NCBI GenBank assembly: GCA_963744255.1
Contig: CAVUSZ010000023.1
Coordinates: 186,001-250,000, forward strand
Length of the DNA stretch: 64,000 nt
Direction of reading: 5' to 3'
DNA from: DATEDA01 sp963744255
GTDB lineage: Bacteria; Pseudomonadota; Gammaproteobacteria; Burkholderiales; SG8-39
A model generated the notes under the pieces. That model saw only the letters and a program-made list of their open reading frames with translations, was not told the origin of the DNA and did not search any database. A program made the translations under genes and the position numbers. The number at the start of each line of letters is the position of its first letter. Positions within the stretch are counted from its first letter, which is position 1. Positions 1 to 12,143 of this stretch are shown here, in pieces.

Positions 1-500
1 AGCTCGGTGATGCGCCGGATGCCGGGCGACTCGCCGATCACGCGCCGGTCCGCCCAGGCCTTGCGCAGGCTCTTTTTCAGGAACGCGTTTTCCCGCCGCA
101 TCCTGCGCTCGGCGAGGGCGCGCTCGACCGCGTGCAGGAAGTCGTCGTTGTTGAACGGCTTGATGATGTAGTCGACCGCGCCGTTCCGCAGCGCCTCGAC
201 CGCGCTCTCGACCGACGAATAGCTCGTCATCAGGATGATCGGGATCTCGCGGTCGAGCTCGCGCAGGGCCCGGATCGCGTCCAGGCCGGTCGCATCCGGA
301 AGCTTCAGGTCGGTGATGACGAGGTCGACCGCCGCCGCGTGCACCGCCTTCAGCCCGTCGCGGACGGTCGCAGCCGTGTCGGCGCGGTAACCCTCGCCGG
401 AGAGGAGCAGCTGCACGACCTCGGAGAATCCGGGGTCGTCGTCGATCACCAGGATCCGCTCCCGGCGTCTCACCTCGATCTTTTCGGCCGCGAGGTTCAT
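1..500 (-). CDS. NtrC-family response regulator, 3' part outside the window
   Basis: Receiver-domain response regulator that continues into a sigma-54 activator (AAA+) domain cut off by the window edge. The start ATG overlaps the stop of the upstream kinase as ATGA, so the two are translationally coupled. The receiver domain fills about residues 17-130, with acidic pocket IDDDP, phospho-acceptor Asp in VITDLKLPD, the conserved T/S in LMTSYSS and Lys in IIKPF. After a linker, the segment VIGESPGIRRI is the usual opening of a sigma-54 interaction domain. Family members activate sigma-54 promoters. A pilA sigma-54 promoter lies 26 kb away, but nothing here shows that this protein acts on it. The DNA-binding domain is not visible. 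Confidence 0.88.
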   Translation of the reverse strand, partial: MNLAAEKIEVRRRERILVIDDDPGFSEVVQLLLSGEGYRADTAATVRDGLKAVHAAAVDLVITDLKLPDATGLDAIRALRELDREIPIILMTSYSSVESAVEALRNGAVDYIIKPFNNDDFLHAVERALAERRMRRENAFLKKSLRKAWADRRVIGESPGIRRITE

Positions 501-1506
501 GGCGTCGCGGCGGGAAGCTCGATCGTGAAGCAGGCGCCGCCCGCAGGGACGTTGGCCGCGGTGAGCTCGCCGCCGAGCCGGTCCACGATCTCGCTCGAGA
601 TCGCGAGGCCGAGCCCGGCGCCGGCGCCGTCCCTGGTAGTGAAGAACGGCTCGAAGATGCGCCCGAGGTGGCCGGCAGGGATGCCCGGACCTTCGTCGCG
701 GATCGCGAGCGCGACGCGTGCGCCCCGCCGCTCGCCTGCGATCGTCACCCGGCCGCTGCCGTTCATCGCCTGAGCGGCGTTGAGCAGGACGTTGAACACC
801 ACCTGCTCGAGCTCGCCCGGGCGCGCGAGCACGACCGCATCCTCCCCCACCGCCACCTCCACCGCGACCGCGTTCGGGCCGGTCCGGTGCTTGAGGAGCG
901 AGACCGCCTCCTCGACGACCTGCCCGAGGCCGGTCGGGCGCATCGGTTCGTCGTTGACCCGCGAGAAGTCGGTGAGCGTACGCGTGATCGCGAGGACGCG
1001 GCCGATGTTCGACGAGATGCTCGCGAGCCCGCGCTCGAAGATCTCCGGCGAGGCGCCGCGCTTCGACTGCAGGATCTGCACCATCGAATGGATGGCCGCG
1101 AGCGGGTTGCTCACCTCGTGGCAGACGCCGGCAACCATGAAGCCGAGCGAGGCGAGCCGCGTCGTCTGCGGATCCGCGCCGGGCAGGTCGTCGAGCACCG
1201 TGACGATGGTGTGCGCGCCGGACGCGCCGCACCGCGAGCCGCTCGCGGACGGCGCTGCCGTTCGTCGCGCGCACGACCTCCAGCTCGCGCGGCGTCGTGA
1301 AATCGCCGGCGAGCATGGCGTGATACTCGGGGAACCGCGTAGCGAAGTCGCCCTCGGCCGCCGATGCCCGGGCCTGCATCGCCGGATTCGCCGCGACGAT
1401 CCGCCCGAGCGCGTCGACGATCGCGACCGGCACCGGCACGCGTCCAGGAGCGCCGCCGGGGACGGGGCCGGCCGGCTGGGCGCGCGAGGGGCCGGAGGCG
1501 CTTCAT
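497..1506 (-). CDS. PAS-domain sensor histidine kinase (frameshifted in this sequence)
   Basis: Partner kinase of the downstream NtrC-type regulator. The C-terminal two thirds are intact: H-box AGVCHEVSNPLAAI with the phospho-His, N-box NVLLNAAQAM, G1 DEGPGIP and G2 GAGAGLGLAI, all typical of NtrB-like kinases. The N-terminal PAS-like part (VAIVDALGRIVAANPAM) reads in a different frame, with breaks near 1225-1240 and near 1470. One or two single-base indels therefore split the gene. I chose the ATG at 1506 because it begins immediately after the upstream transporter and the downstream kinase sequence follows. No membrane segment is visible, so the sensor is probably cytoplasmic. Its signal is unknown. 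Confidence 0.75.
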
Positions 1507-2702
1507 GCCGGGACGGGCCGCGCGCAGCGGCCGCTCGTCGATCGGCAGGCACATGGCCGCCGCGCCGACGCTCGCCGCGATCGCGATCATCCAGACCCCG
1601 AAGTAGGAGCCCGTCGCGTCGAACACGTAGCCGCCGAGCCATGCGCCGAGGGCCCCGCCGATCTGGTGCCCGAGGAACGCGATGCTGAAGAGCGTCGAAA
1701 GATACTGCACTCCGAAGATCTGCGCGACCAGGGCGTTGGTGAGCGGGACCGTCCCGAGCCAGGTGAGCCCGAGCACGACCGCGAACGCCCAGGTCGCCGC
1801 CGGCGACGGCGGCACGGCGATGAACGCCGCGATCGCGACCGCGCGGACGGCGTAGATCCAGACGAGGACGTGCTTCTTGCTGTAGCGGTCGCCGAGGACG
1901 CCGGCGCCGAGCGAGCCGGCGATGTTCGCAAGGCCGATGATCGCGAGCGCGGTCATCCCCTCGACCGCGGTCGCGCCCCGGTCCACCATGTACGCGGGCA
2001 GGTGCGTCATGATGAACCGTCTGGAACCCGCAGACCGCGAAGCTCACGGTCGCGAGCCAGAAGCCCTTGTGGCGGCCCGCCTCGCGCAGGGCGGCCGCGA
2101 TCGGTGCTGCTGCCCGCCGTCCGCGCGCGACCCTGCCTTGCCGGCGAACGCCGCGGCGAGCGGCACGATGAGGAACGCCGATGCCGCGAGCACGAGGAGC
2201 GCGTTGAACCAGCCGAACTGCGAGATCAGCGGCTGCCCGTAGGGCAGCATCACGAACTGGCCGATCGAGCCGCCGGCGCCGACCAGGCCGAGCGCGGCGG
2301 TGCGGCGCTCCGGCGCGCACGGCGCGCCCGACGACGCCGAGCACGACGCCGAAGCTCGCGCCGCTCAGGCCGAGCCCGATGAGCAGCCCCGCCGACACGT
2401 CGAGCGCCGGACCGGTCGTCGAGTACGCCATCATCACCAGCCCGAGCGCGTACAGGAGTCCGCCCACGGCCGTCACGCGCGCCGCGCCGTACCGGTCCGC
2501 GATGATCCCGGTGAACGGCTGCGCGAGGCCCCACACGAGGTTCTGCAGCGCGATCGCGGCGGAGAACGTCTCGCGCCCCCAGCCGAGCGCCGAGCACATC
2601 GGGTGCAGGAAGAGGCCGAAGCCCTGCCGCGTGCCGATCGCGAGCATCAGGATGAGCCCTGCGGCGACGAGGACGAGCGCGGGCTGAGGTGCGACGGCTC
2701 AC
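1503..2702 (-). CDS. MFS transporter of the OFA/monocarboxylate type (several frameshifts)
   Basis: Twelve-helix major facilitator carrier. The coding signal runs continuously but jumps frame near 2315, 2105, 2018 and probably 1515. Recognisable parts are an N-terminal helix containing LAIGTRQGFGLFL, the motif-A-like GIIADRYGAARV between helices 2 and 3, and a C-terminal half with GVLGDRYSKKHVL. These fit uptake carriers for monocarboxylates, but the substrate cannot be read from sequence. The start is uncertain: a GTG at 2702 gives a full first helix only if another indel is assumed, while the ATG at 2647 lies inside helix 1. The end appears to overlap the kinase start as ATGA. The indel density suggests assembly error rather than a pseudogene. 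Confidence 0.6.
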
Positions 2703-2801
2703 GCTTCCGACACGAGCGGGTTCGTCGCTCCGGCAGAACGCCGGAGCCCTGTCCGACGCCGGACTGGACCACGGCGTTCGCCGGGCTGACCGTCTGCGCG
2801 C

Positions 2802-4594
2802 TCAGCTCGTCAGCCGGCGGTAGACATCCGCCGCCTTCATCGGGAGCTTCCGCACGTCGTCGATCAGCACCCAGCTCGCCCTGCCCGTACATGTGCGGCA
2901 GGTAGTCGCGCGCCGCCTCGTCGATCGTGATGCAGAAGGGGTGAACACCCGATTGCCGCGCCTCGATCAGCGCCTGCCGCGTGTCCTCGATGCCGTAGAC
3001 CCCGCGATAGCCGTCGATGAAGTCGTCCGGCTTGCCGTCGGAGAGCGTGAAGAGTATGCGGGTCTTCGCGTCGACCTCGTTCAGCAGCTTCGACAGGTGC
3101 CGGATCGCGACCCCCATCCGCGTGTAATCCTTCGCCTGGACGCCGGCGATGCGCGCGCGCACGTCCTCCGCATAGCGCTCGCCGAAGCGCTTGATGCGGT
3201 AGATCTCGCAGCGCTTGCGGCCCCAGCCCGAGAAGCCGTAGATCGCGTAGCGGTCGCCGAGCGCCTCCAGCGCCTCGCACAGCATCACGAGCGCGGTGCG
3301 CTCGCACTCGTTGATCCAGCCCATGGTCGAGCCGCTCATGTCGACCATGAACATCACCGCGATGTTGCGCTCCGCGCGCCGCCGGAGCGTGAACAGGCGT
3401 TCGGTCACCTCCATGCCGGTGCGGCGGTCGGCGTACGCCTCGACCACCGCGTCGAAGTCGAGGTCGTCGCCCTCGGGCTCGCGACGCAGGAGCTTCTCCT
3501 CGCCGCGCAGCGCCTCGAAGCGCCGCCGGAGCTGCGCGATCTGGCCGGCGTACTGCGCGCGCACGCCCGCGACGAACGACGGGTCGCCGCGCGGGACGTC
3601 GCTCTCGAACACCACGCACCAGCCCTTGCGGTAATCGCGGCGCTGGAAGTCCCACTCGTCGTAGAGGATGCCGTCCGCGGCGATGCGACTCGGCGTGCAG
3701 GCACCTCGGACTGTGCCTCCGGCTTGGCATCGGGCGCGTACGTCCCCGGCCCGGCGGCGACGAGGTATTCGGGCGGCACTTCGCCGAAGTCCTGCACGAT
3801 CGACCGCACGAGCGCCGCCACCGCCGGCGGCGGCTCCACCCGCTCGCCCTCGACCTCGAGCTTGAATTGCAGCGTGTCGAAGGACGCGTCCACCTCCACC
3901 GCCGGCGCCGACTGGCGCTCGATCTCGCCCGCGCCTTCACGCGGAAGCCCCGCGCGGATCTTCGCGAGCTCGCGGTAGAGCGCACGGCGCTCCTTCGCCA
4001 CGCGGGCGTCGCGCATCGCCTTTACCCGGTCCGGATGGAGGCTGCCGAGATATGGAAACGCCGGCGGCGGCGCGCTCCCCGCAAGCTCGCGGGCGAGCCG
4101 GATGCTGTCGCCGACCGACGCGTGCGGGCGCGCAAGCTCCACGCCGGCGCGCGCCAGTGCCTCGGGCAGCGGCGGGCGCAAGCCGGCGAGCAGTCGCGCG
4201 AGCCCGGGGTAGCCGCGCCGGAGACAGGCTTCCAGCCGCAGCGCCTCGAGGAGATTGATCCACGCGAGCCCGCGCTCGCCCGACGCGAAGCCCTCGAGCA
4301 CGTAGTCCAGATCGGCGTTGAAGGTGCCGTAGCGCGTCTGCGCCCAGTGATGGACGGCCAGCGCCTTGTACAGCCGCTCGTTCGCCGCCCTGTCCGGCGC
4401 CGCGGCAATCGCGTCGGGCAGGAAGATCGTTTCGGTGTCGGTGTAAGTGTCGGGTCCGGGCTCGACGCGGAGCGCTCGTCCCGAGAGCCCCCGCAGGACG
4501 AGCTCGAGCACGCGCGCCAGGTCGGCGAGCCGCACACCGTGCGCATCGGCCTCGAGCCGGCGCGTGAAGGCGGGAAGATCGCGCGGGCGGCCAC
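2802..4594 (-). CDS. cbbO: CbbO/NorD-like von Willebrand factor A protein (frameshifted)
   Basis: VWA-domain partner of MoxR-type AAA ATPases. In the CbbQO pair the VWA protein docks the ATPase onto RuBisCO to remove inhibitory sugar phosphates, and NorQD does a similar job for nitric oxide reductase. The N-terminal part (LADLARVLELVLRGLSGRAL onward) reads to about 3700. The frame then changes and the VWA domain follows, with the MIDAS motif DMSGS and later TLSDGKPDD. A further shift near 2880 leads to a short end (DVYRRLTS, stop). The likely start is a GTG overlapping the cbbQ stop by one base, and reaching the body frame needs one more indel. No RuBisCO gene is in the window. Linkage to sat suggests the client could be something else. 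Confidence 0.7.
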
Positions 4595-5420
4595 TAGAAC
4601 ACCGCGTTCACCAGCTCATCGAGCGCGGCCAGCATCTCGGGATCGTCGGTCAGCGCCGCGGCGACCGCGCCGCGGCAGGCGGCGCGCGGGGCGACGCCCC
4701 GCACCATGAGTTGCGCGGCGTGCACGAGCAGCCGCGTGCTCGCACCCTCGTCGAGTCCGCTCCCCTTGAGGTTCCGCGTCATGCCGCCGAGCTTGACCAG
4801 CCGCTCCGCCGCCGGCCGGTCGATGCCGGATCTCCTTCGACCACGATCCGCGCCTCGAGATCCGCGTGCGGATACGCGAACTCGATCGCGACGAAGCGCT
4901 GCCGGGTGGAGTGCTTCAGCTCTTTCAGCACGCTCTGGTAGCCGGGGTTGTACGAGAGGATCAGCATGAATTCGTCCGGCGCGCGCAGAAGCTCGCCGCG
5001 CTTCTCCATCGGCAGGCACCGGCGGGTATCGGCGAGCGGGTGGATGACGACGGTGGTGTCCTTGCGCGCCTCGACGATCTCGTCGAGGTAGCAGAAGCCC
5101 CCGGCTCGTACCGCCCGCGCGAGGGGCCCGTCGACCCACACCGTCTCGTCGCCGACGATGAGGTAGCGGCCGACGAGATCGGACGCGGTGAGGTCGTCGT
5201 GGCACGAGACCGTGACGAGCGGCCGGCCGAGCCGCCAGGCCATGTGCTCGACAAAACGCGTCTTGCCGCAGCCGGTCGGCCCCTTCAGGAGCACCGGCAC
5301 GCGCGCCGAGTACGCCGCCTCGAAAAGCGCACGCTCGTCGCCGACCGGCTCGTAGTACGGCTCCGTGCCGATGCGCGCGAGCTCGGCGTCGAGGACCTTC
5401 AGCCGCCCGGCGTCGTTCAT
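4594..5420 (-). CDS. cbbQ: CbbQ/NorQ-like MoxR-family AAA+ ATPase (one frameshift)
   Basis: AAA+ motor that remodels a client protein with its VWA partner encoded just downstream. Walker A is GPTGCGKT (about residues 47-54), Walker B is FCYLDE (about 109-114), and a sensor-like LILSYNPGYQ follows, typical of the CbbQ/NorQ/GvpN group. The C-terminal part (AAERLVKLGGMTRNLKGSGL to DELVNAVF) is in another frame after an indel near 4825. The joined protein of about 270 residues is normal for CbbQ. The ATG at 5420 overlaps the stop of a 31-codon ORF as ATGA, which places it in the sat operon. Family membership is firm. The RuBisCO link is only inferred from the family name. Confidence 0.8.
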
Positions 5421-5512
5421 TCGCCGCCCTCGCCGCACCTGTTCAGGCCCTTGTGACACTCGTGGAGGTCCTTCGCCCGCATCTTGAGCGAGTCCTCCTT
5501 GAGCACCCTCAT
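5417..5512 (-). CDS. 31-residue small ORF between sat and cbbQ
   Basis: Unrecognised miniature gene. Its ATG overlaps the sat stop (ATGA) and its own stop overlaps the cbbQ start (ATGA), so it sits in a chain of coupled translation with no free base on either side. The peptide is charged and soluble. Its second half is HECHKGLNRCGEGGE, with two Cys and two His that could bind a metal or form a disulfide. There is no signal peptide or membrane segment. The precise end-to-end overlaps argue for a translated gene rather than a gap. Function is unknown. It could help CbbQ/CbbO recognise sulfate adenylyltransferase or another client, but that is speculation. Confidence 0.5.
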   Translation of the reverse strand: MRVLKEDSLKMRAKDLHECHKGLNRCGEGGE

Positions 5513-6726
5513 CGCGCCGAGTGGCCGGCGAGCTTCACCTCGACCCGCGCCGCGGCGTCGAGCCCGGCGTAGTACTCGCGCAGGATGTCGAGCACTTCGG
5601 GCCGGCTGAATTCCGCCGGCACCGACGCGCCCTCCGACAGCCACTTGCGGAGCTTCGTCCCCGAAACGAGCAGGCGGTCGGCGTCCTCGTGCGGACAGGT
5701 GCGGGCGGAGGCCATTCCGCCGCACCGGTAGCACCAGAACGTCCAGTCGATCTTCAGCGGTCGCGTCTCGAGCGCATCGCTCGGGATCTCGTCGAAGATC
5801 CGGTGCGCGTCGAACGGCCCGTAATAGCTTCCGACCCCGGCGTGATCGCGGCCGAGGAGCTGGTGCGAGCAGCCGTAATTCTGGCGAAAAAGTGCGTGCA
5901 AGAGCGCCTCGCGCGGACCAGCGTAGCGCATGTCGAGCGGATAGCCGGCGTGAATCACCGTGTCCCGGCGGAAATATTTCTCCAGCAGCACGTCGATGGC
6001 CCGCGCGCGCACTCCGGCCGGGATGTCGCCCGACTTCAATTGGCCAAGGAGGGAGTGGACGAGCACGCCGTCGCAGGTCTCGATCGCGACCTTCGCGAGA
6101 TACTCGTGGGAGCGGTGCATGGGGTTTCGCGTCTGGAACGCCGCGACCCGCGACCAGCCGAGCTTCTCGAAGGCGGCGCGGGTCTCGGCGGGCGTCATGA
6201 AGAGCGCTCCGTACTTGGCCTTGAAGCCGCCGTCGGAGAGCACCTTCACCGGCCCGGCGAGGTTCATGTCTCCCTGCGCCATCACCATGCTCACGCCCGG
6301 ATGCGCGGCGTCGTCGGTCCGGAACACCGAGCGGCACTCGTGCGCCTTGTCGATCGCATACTTTTCGGTCACCCGCAACGTCGCGAGGATCGCGCCGTCG
6401 TCGGGGTCGGCGAGCGCGATCTCCGCCCCCGGCGCGATCCGGTCGGCAAAGCCGCGGTCCGCCGACAAGGTGATCGGGATCGGCCAGAAGAGCCCGGCCG
6501 CGGTCCGGCAGTCGTCGCAGACGCCGCGCCAGTCCGCCTCGGTCATGAAGCCCTCGAGCGGCGTGAACCCGCCGATGCCGAGCATGATGAGGTCGCCCTT
6601 CTCGCGCGAGCTGACGCGGAGCGCCGGTAGCCGCCCGGCGCGGGCGCGCTCCGTCTTGCGCGCCGCGGCGTCGAGCGCGAGCGGTCTTAACCCTCCTCCG
6701 CCGTGCGGTCTGACCAGTCCCGGCAT
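5509..6726 (-). CDS. sat: Sulfate adenylyltransferase (ATP sulfurylase, dissimilatory type)
   Basis: Homo-oligomeric ATP sulfurylase. In sulfur oxidisers it runs in reverse, turning adenylylsulfate and pyrophosphate into ATP and sulfate. Diagnostic motifs are QTRNPMHRSHEYL (QxRN plus HxxH), GRDHAGVGSYYG and the zinc-type cysteines in WCYRCGGMASARTCPHE near residue 340. The length of 405 residues is normal for the single-domain enzyme without an APS kinase tail. The start MPGLVRPHGG matches the usual family N-terminus. No aprAB genes are in the window. Together with the Sox genes at 19.7-23.7 kb this supports a sulfur-oxidising lifestyle. It heads an operon with a tiny ORF and cbbQO-like genes. 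Confidence 0.95.
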   Translation of the reverse strand: MPGLVRPHGGGGLRPLALDAAARKTERARAGRLPALRVSSREKGDLIMLGIGGFTPLEGFMTEADWRGVCDDCRTAAGLFWPIPITLSADRGFADRIAPGAEIALADPDDGAILATLRVTEKYAIDKAHECRSVFRTDDAAHPGVSMVMAQGDMNLAGPVKVLSDGGFKAKYGALFMTPAETRAAFEKLGWSRVAAFQTRNPMHRSHEYLAKVAIETCDGVLVHSLLGQLKSGDIPAGVRARAIDVLLEKYFRRDTVIHAGYPLDMRYAGPREALLHALFRQNYGCSHQLLGRDHAGVGSYYGPFDAHRIFDEIPSDALETRPLKIDWTFWCYRCGGMASARTCPHEDADRLLVSGTKLRKWLSEGASVPAEFSRPEVLDILREYYAGLDAAARVEVKLAGHSAR

Positions 6727-6774
6727 GCTTGGTGTGGTTTCTCCGCCGCGGGCGACGGGGCCGAATGAATCAAT

Positions 6775-8823
<2,049 letters not shown>

Positions 8824-8883
8824 GCGAGACCTGCGTAACGCGAACGCTCGCGCGGCGGCAGCGGCTGCCGCGAGCGCCCGATG

Positions 8884-10006
8884 CTACGCCGGTACGAGCC
8901 GGAGGTAAGTGATTTCCGACGGCGCGCCGAGCCGCTTCGGCGGTCCCCAGTAGCCGGTGCCGCGGCTGATGTAGACCCAGAGCTTCCCCAGGCGATGAAG
9001 CCCGGCGGTGAACGGCTGCTGCAGGCGCACGAGGAAGATCCACGGGAAGAACTGGCCGCCGTGCGTGTGGCCGGAGAGCTGGAGGTCGAAACCCGCCGGC
9101 GCCGCGGCGAACGCCGACCGCGGCTGGTGCGCGAGCAGCACCCTGACCCCGGCATCGCTCGGGGCGCCCGCGATGGCCGCGGCCGGGTCGCTCCGGTGTG
9201 CGGGATCGAAATGGTGCGCGCTGTAATCGGTCACGCCGGCCACGACTATCGCCGCGCCCTCGTGCTCGAGCACGACGTGCTCGTTCATCAGCACGGACAG
9301 GCCGAGGCGGCGCACCTCGCCCACCCACGCGCTCGCGCCCGAGTAGTACTCGTGGTTGCCGGTGACGAAGAAGGCGCCGTGCCGCGCGCAGAGCCGGGCG
9401 AGCGGCGCCGTGTGCCGCGCGAGCTGTCCGACGCTGCCGTCTACCAGGTCGCCGGTGACGGCGATCATGTCGGCTTCGAGATCGTTCACCGCGTCGACGA
9501 TCCCGTCCAGGTACTCGCGCTTGATCGTCGCGCCGACGTGGATGTCGCTGATCTGGGCGATGCTGAAGCCGTGCAGCGGTGCCGGCAGATCGGCGATCGG
9601 CACGTCGACGCGTCGGACCCGGGCGCGCCGGCGAGCGTTGACGAAGCCCGCCAGCGTGGCGAGCGCGGCGAGAACCGGCACCGCAAGCGCGCTGTACTCG
9701 CGGAATCCTGCCAGCGACGCTGCGCCGACGAGCAGCCCGACGTCGCGGATCAGCGCGAGGACGAAGAGCGAGGAGAACGAGCCGATCGCCATCAGGCTCG
9801 CCCAGGTGAGGCGGTCGGCGAGCGGCTGGCGCTTCATCCGGCGCGCGTACAGGCCAAGGGGGATCGACGATCGTCGAAGCGACGAGCCACAGCGTCGTGG
9901 CCGCAACCGGCACCGCGCCGAACGGCATGTCGGAAAGCAGACGCCAGCCGACGAACGCGTGCAGCAGAAAAACGAAACCGAACAGTCGGAGCATTACGGG
10001 ATGCAT
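8884..10006 (-). CDS. Membrane-anchored metallophosphoesterase (frameshifted near the N-terminus)
   Basis: Calcineurin-like phosphoesterase of the YkuE/YaeI type. These often act on membrane lipids such as UDP-diacylglucosamine, though the substrate here is not known. Metal-site motifs are in order: SDIHVG, GDLVDG, GNHEYY, and GHTHGGQ. Before them come several hydrophobic helices, including GSFSSLFVLALIRDVGLLVG. The first 50 residues (MLRLFGFVFLLHAFVGWRLL) lie in another frame. The break is at a run of five G near 9860, a likely homopolymer error. I extend the gene to the ATG at 10006. The next gene, osmC, is divergent. Confidence 0.85.
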
Positions 10007-10161
10007 TCCTGGCGAGAAGTCGAGCGTCCCCGACCTTCGCGGGACGTGCGGCGGTAGATTGGGGCGGTTCCGGGTAAGGCAAGGGAATCGAGTCTAAGGC
10101 CTTTGCCGGGCCGCCGCCGATTCGATGCTACTTTCCGGGGACGCGAGGCTACGCGAGGAGC

Positions 10162-10599
10162 ATGGACATGGAGCACGGAAAACTGGTCGCCGCCGTCACC
10201 GTCGTCGGGGAATCGGATGTCCCCAAGTACGTCCAGAAGATCCACGCCGGGAAACACGAGTTGCTGGCCGACGAGCATGCCGCACTCGGCGGGGCGGACG
10301 CAGGGCCGGTCCCCTTCGCGTACGTCCTGTCCGGGCTCGGCGCGTGCACGTCGATCACGCTCCGGATGTATGCCGAGCGCAAGGGCTGGCAGCTCGGCAC
10401 GGTGACGGTGCGGCTCCGGTTCCTGCGCGAGGACACCGGGATCCGGATCGAGCGTGACGTCGCGCTCGGCGGCGCGCTGAGCGACGATCAGCGCGCGCGG
10501 CTCGCCGACATCTGCGAGCGGACGCCGGTGACACTCGCGCTCAAGGGCGGGATCCCGATCAAGACCACGCTCACGTCGTCCCGATCTCCAGCGCCGTGA
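10162..10599 (+). CDS. OsmC/Ohr-family peroxiredoxin-like protein
   Basis: Small protein of the OsmC family, whose members reduce organic hydroperoxides with a pair of cysteines. The first catalytic-type Cys is in LGACTSITLRMYAERKGW (about residue 61) and the second in DICERTPVT (about 119), spaced as in YhfA/OsmC members. A GAGGAG ribosome site stands 5 bases before the ATG at 10162. Its stop overlaps the start of the next gene (GTGA), so it is coupled to the DHA2 exporter. A role in oxidant or xenobiotic defence fits this pairing but is inferred. Confidence 0.88.
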   Translation: MDMEHGKLVAAVTVVGESDVPKYVQKIHAGKHELLADEHAALGGADAGPVPFAYVLSGLGACTSITLRMYAERKGWQLGTVTVRLRFLREDTGIRIERDVALGGALSDDQRARLADICERTPVTLALKGGIPIKTTLTSSRSPAP

Positions 10600-12143
10600 T
10601 CGGCGTTTCCCGGTGCCCGTGCGATCTGGGCGTCCTGCAGACGGCGCCCGCCGCGCCGGTCGCGGTCGGGCAGGCAGCCCGCACGCGTACGCTCGCCGCC
10701 ACGGTGCTCGGCTCGAGCCTCGCGTTTATCGACGGCTCGGTCGTGAACGTAGCGCTGCCCGCGATCCAGCGGGACCTCGCGGCAGGCGCCGTGGCGACGC
10801 AGTGGGTGATGAACGCCTACCTGCTCGTGCTCGGGGCGCTGGTGCTGATCGGCGGCGCGTGCGCGGACCGGTTCGGACGCCGCCGCGTCTTCGTCGCCGG
10901 CGTGGTCGCTTTCACTGCGGCGTCCGTGCTGTGCGGGCTCGCGACCGGAACGTCCACGCTCGTCGCCGCCCGTGCGCTTCAGGGCGTGGGCGCCGCCCTC
11001 CTCGTCCCCGCGAGCCTCGCGCTGCTCGGCGCGACCTACCCGGAGGGCGAGCGTGGGCGCGCGATCGGCGCCTGGGCGGGCTACGGCGCGCTCGCAATGG
11101 CGGCCGGTCCGATGCTCGGCGGCTACCTGACCGACCACGTGTCGTGGCGCGCGATCTTCTATCTCAACGTACCACTCGCCGTGGCCGCGGTCTTGCTCGC
11201 GCTTCACGGCGCGCCCGATAGCAGGAGCGCGCACTCGCCCGGGCTCGATTGGCTGGGAGCGATCCTCGCCATCGCGGGCCTCGGCGGCGTGACCTGGGGC
11301 TTCACGGCCGCCGCCGAGCTCGGGTTCCGCTCGATGCCCGTCATCGCGGCGTTGCTTTGCGGAGTCGTTGCGATGGCGACGTTCGTCGTCGCCGAGACGC
11401 GCGTCCGATCGCCGATGCTGCCGCTGGCGCTGTTCCGGTCGCGGAAGTTCACCGGGGCCAACCTCGTCACCCTGCTCCTCTATTTCGCGCTGTCCGGGGT
11501 CCTCTTCTTCCTGCCCTTCGAGCTCATCCGTGGCCGCGACTATTCGGCGGCCGCCGCCGGCGCGGCGCTGCTCCCGTTCCCGGTCGTGATGGGTCTCCTT
11601 TCGGGGCGCGCCGGCGCGCTGGCGGACCGGTTCGGAACGAGGCTACCGCTCACCGTCGGCCCGCTCGTCGCCGCGCTCGGGTTCCTGCTGCTCGCTGCGC
11701 CGCTGCCGGGCGCGAACTACTGGATGACTCTGCTGCCGCCGCTCATTGTCCTCGCCGCCGGCATGACGATCACCGTAGCGCCGCTCACGACGGCGGTGAT
11801 GAGCGCGGTCGGCAGCGACTACGCCGGTACCGCGTCGGGCGTCAACAACGCCGTCGCGCGGGTGGCGAGCGTGCTCGCGATCGCGGTGCTCAGCCTGCTC
11901 TTCATCAGCGTGTACGCGGTAGCACTCCGCGAAGCGGTGAGCAGCTCCGGTGTGTTGGGAGCGCTGCCCGCGGAGGTGCTCGAACCGCTGTCCGGCGCGC
12001 CATTGCCCACCGGGACGCTTGGCGAGGCGGTGCGCGCGGCGCTCTTTGCCGGCTTTCAGGCAGTTGCGCTGGTGGGCGCGGGGTGTGCGGCGGCGAGCGC
12101 GCTCATCGCGTTGCGGATGATGGGACCGGGCGAGAGCGGCTGA
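10596..12143 (+). CDS. DHA2-family (14-helix) MFS drug exporter
   Basis: Proton-driven multidrug exporter of the EmrB/QacA type, 515 residues. Signature sequences are the helix-1 motif FIDGSVVNVALPAIQ, helix-2/3 GGACADRFGRRRVF, helix-5 motif C-like GPMLGGYL, and DWLGAILAIAGLGG in the central helices. A long periplasmic loop before the last helix contains LPAEVLEPLSGAPLP, as in QacA relatives. The GTG start overlaps the osmC stop. No regulator of the usual TetR or MarR type is adjacent. The substrate cannot be assigned. Confidence 0.9.
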   Translation: MIGVSRCPCDLGVLQTAPAAPVAVGQAARTRTLAATVLGSSLAFIDGSVVNVALPAIQRDLAAGAVATQWVMNAYLLVLGALVLIGGACADRFGRRRVFVAGVVAFTAASVLCGLATGTSTLVAARALQGVGAALLVPASLALLGATYPEGERGRAIGAWAGYGALAMAAGPMLGGYLTDHVSWRAIFYLNVPLAVAAVLLALHGAPDSRSAHSPGLDWLGAILAIAGLGGVTWGFTAAAELGFRSMPVIAALLCGVVAMATFVVAETRVRSPMLPLALFRSRKFTGANLVTLLLYFALSGVLFFLPFELIRGRDYSAAAAGAALLPFPVVMGLLSGRAGALADRFGTRLPLTVGPLVAALGFLLLAAPLPGANYWMTLLPPLIVLAAGMTITVAPLTTAVMSAVGSDYAGTASGVNNAVARVASVLAIAVLSLLFISVYAVALREAVSSSGVLGALPAEVLEPLSGAPLPTGTLGEAVRAALFAGFQAVALVGAGCAAASALIALRMMGPGESG

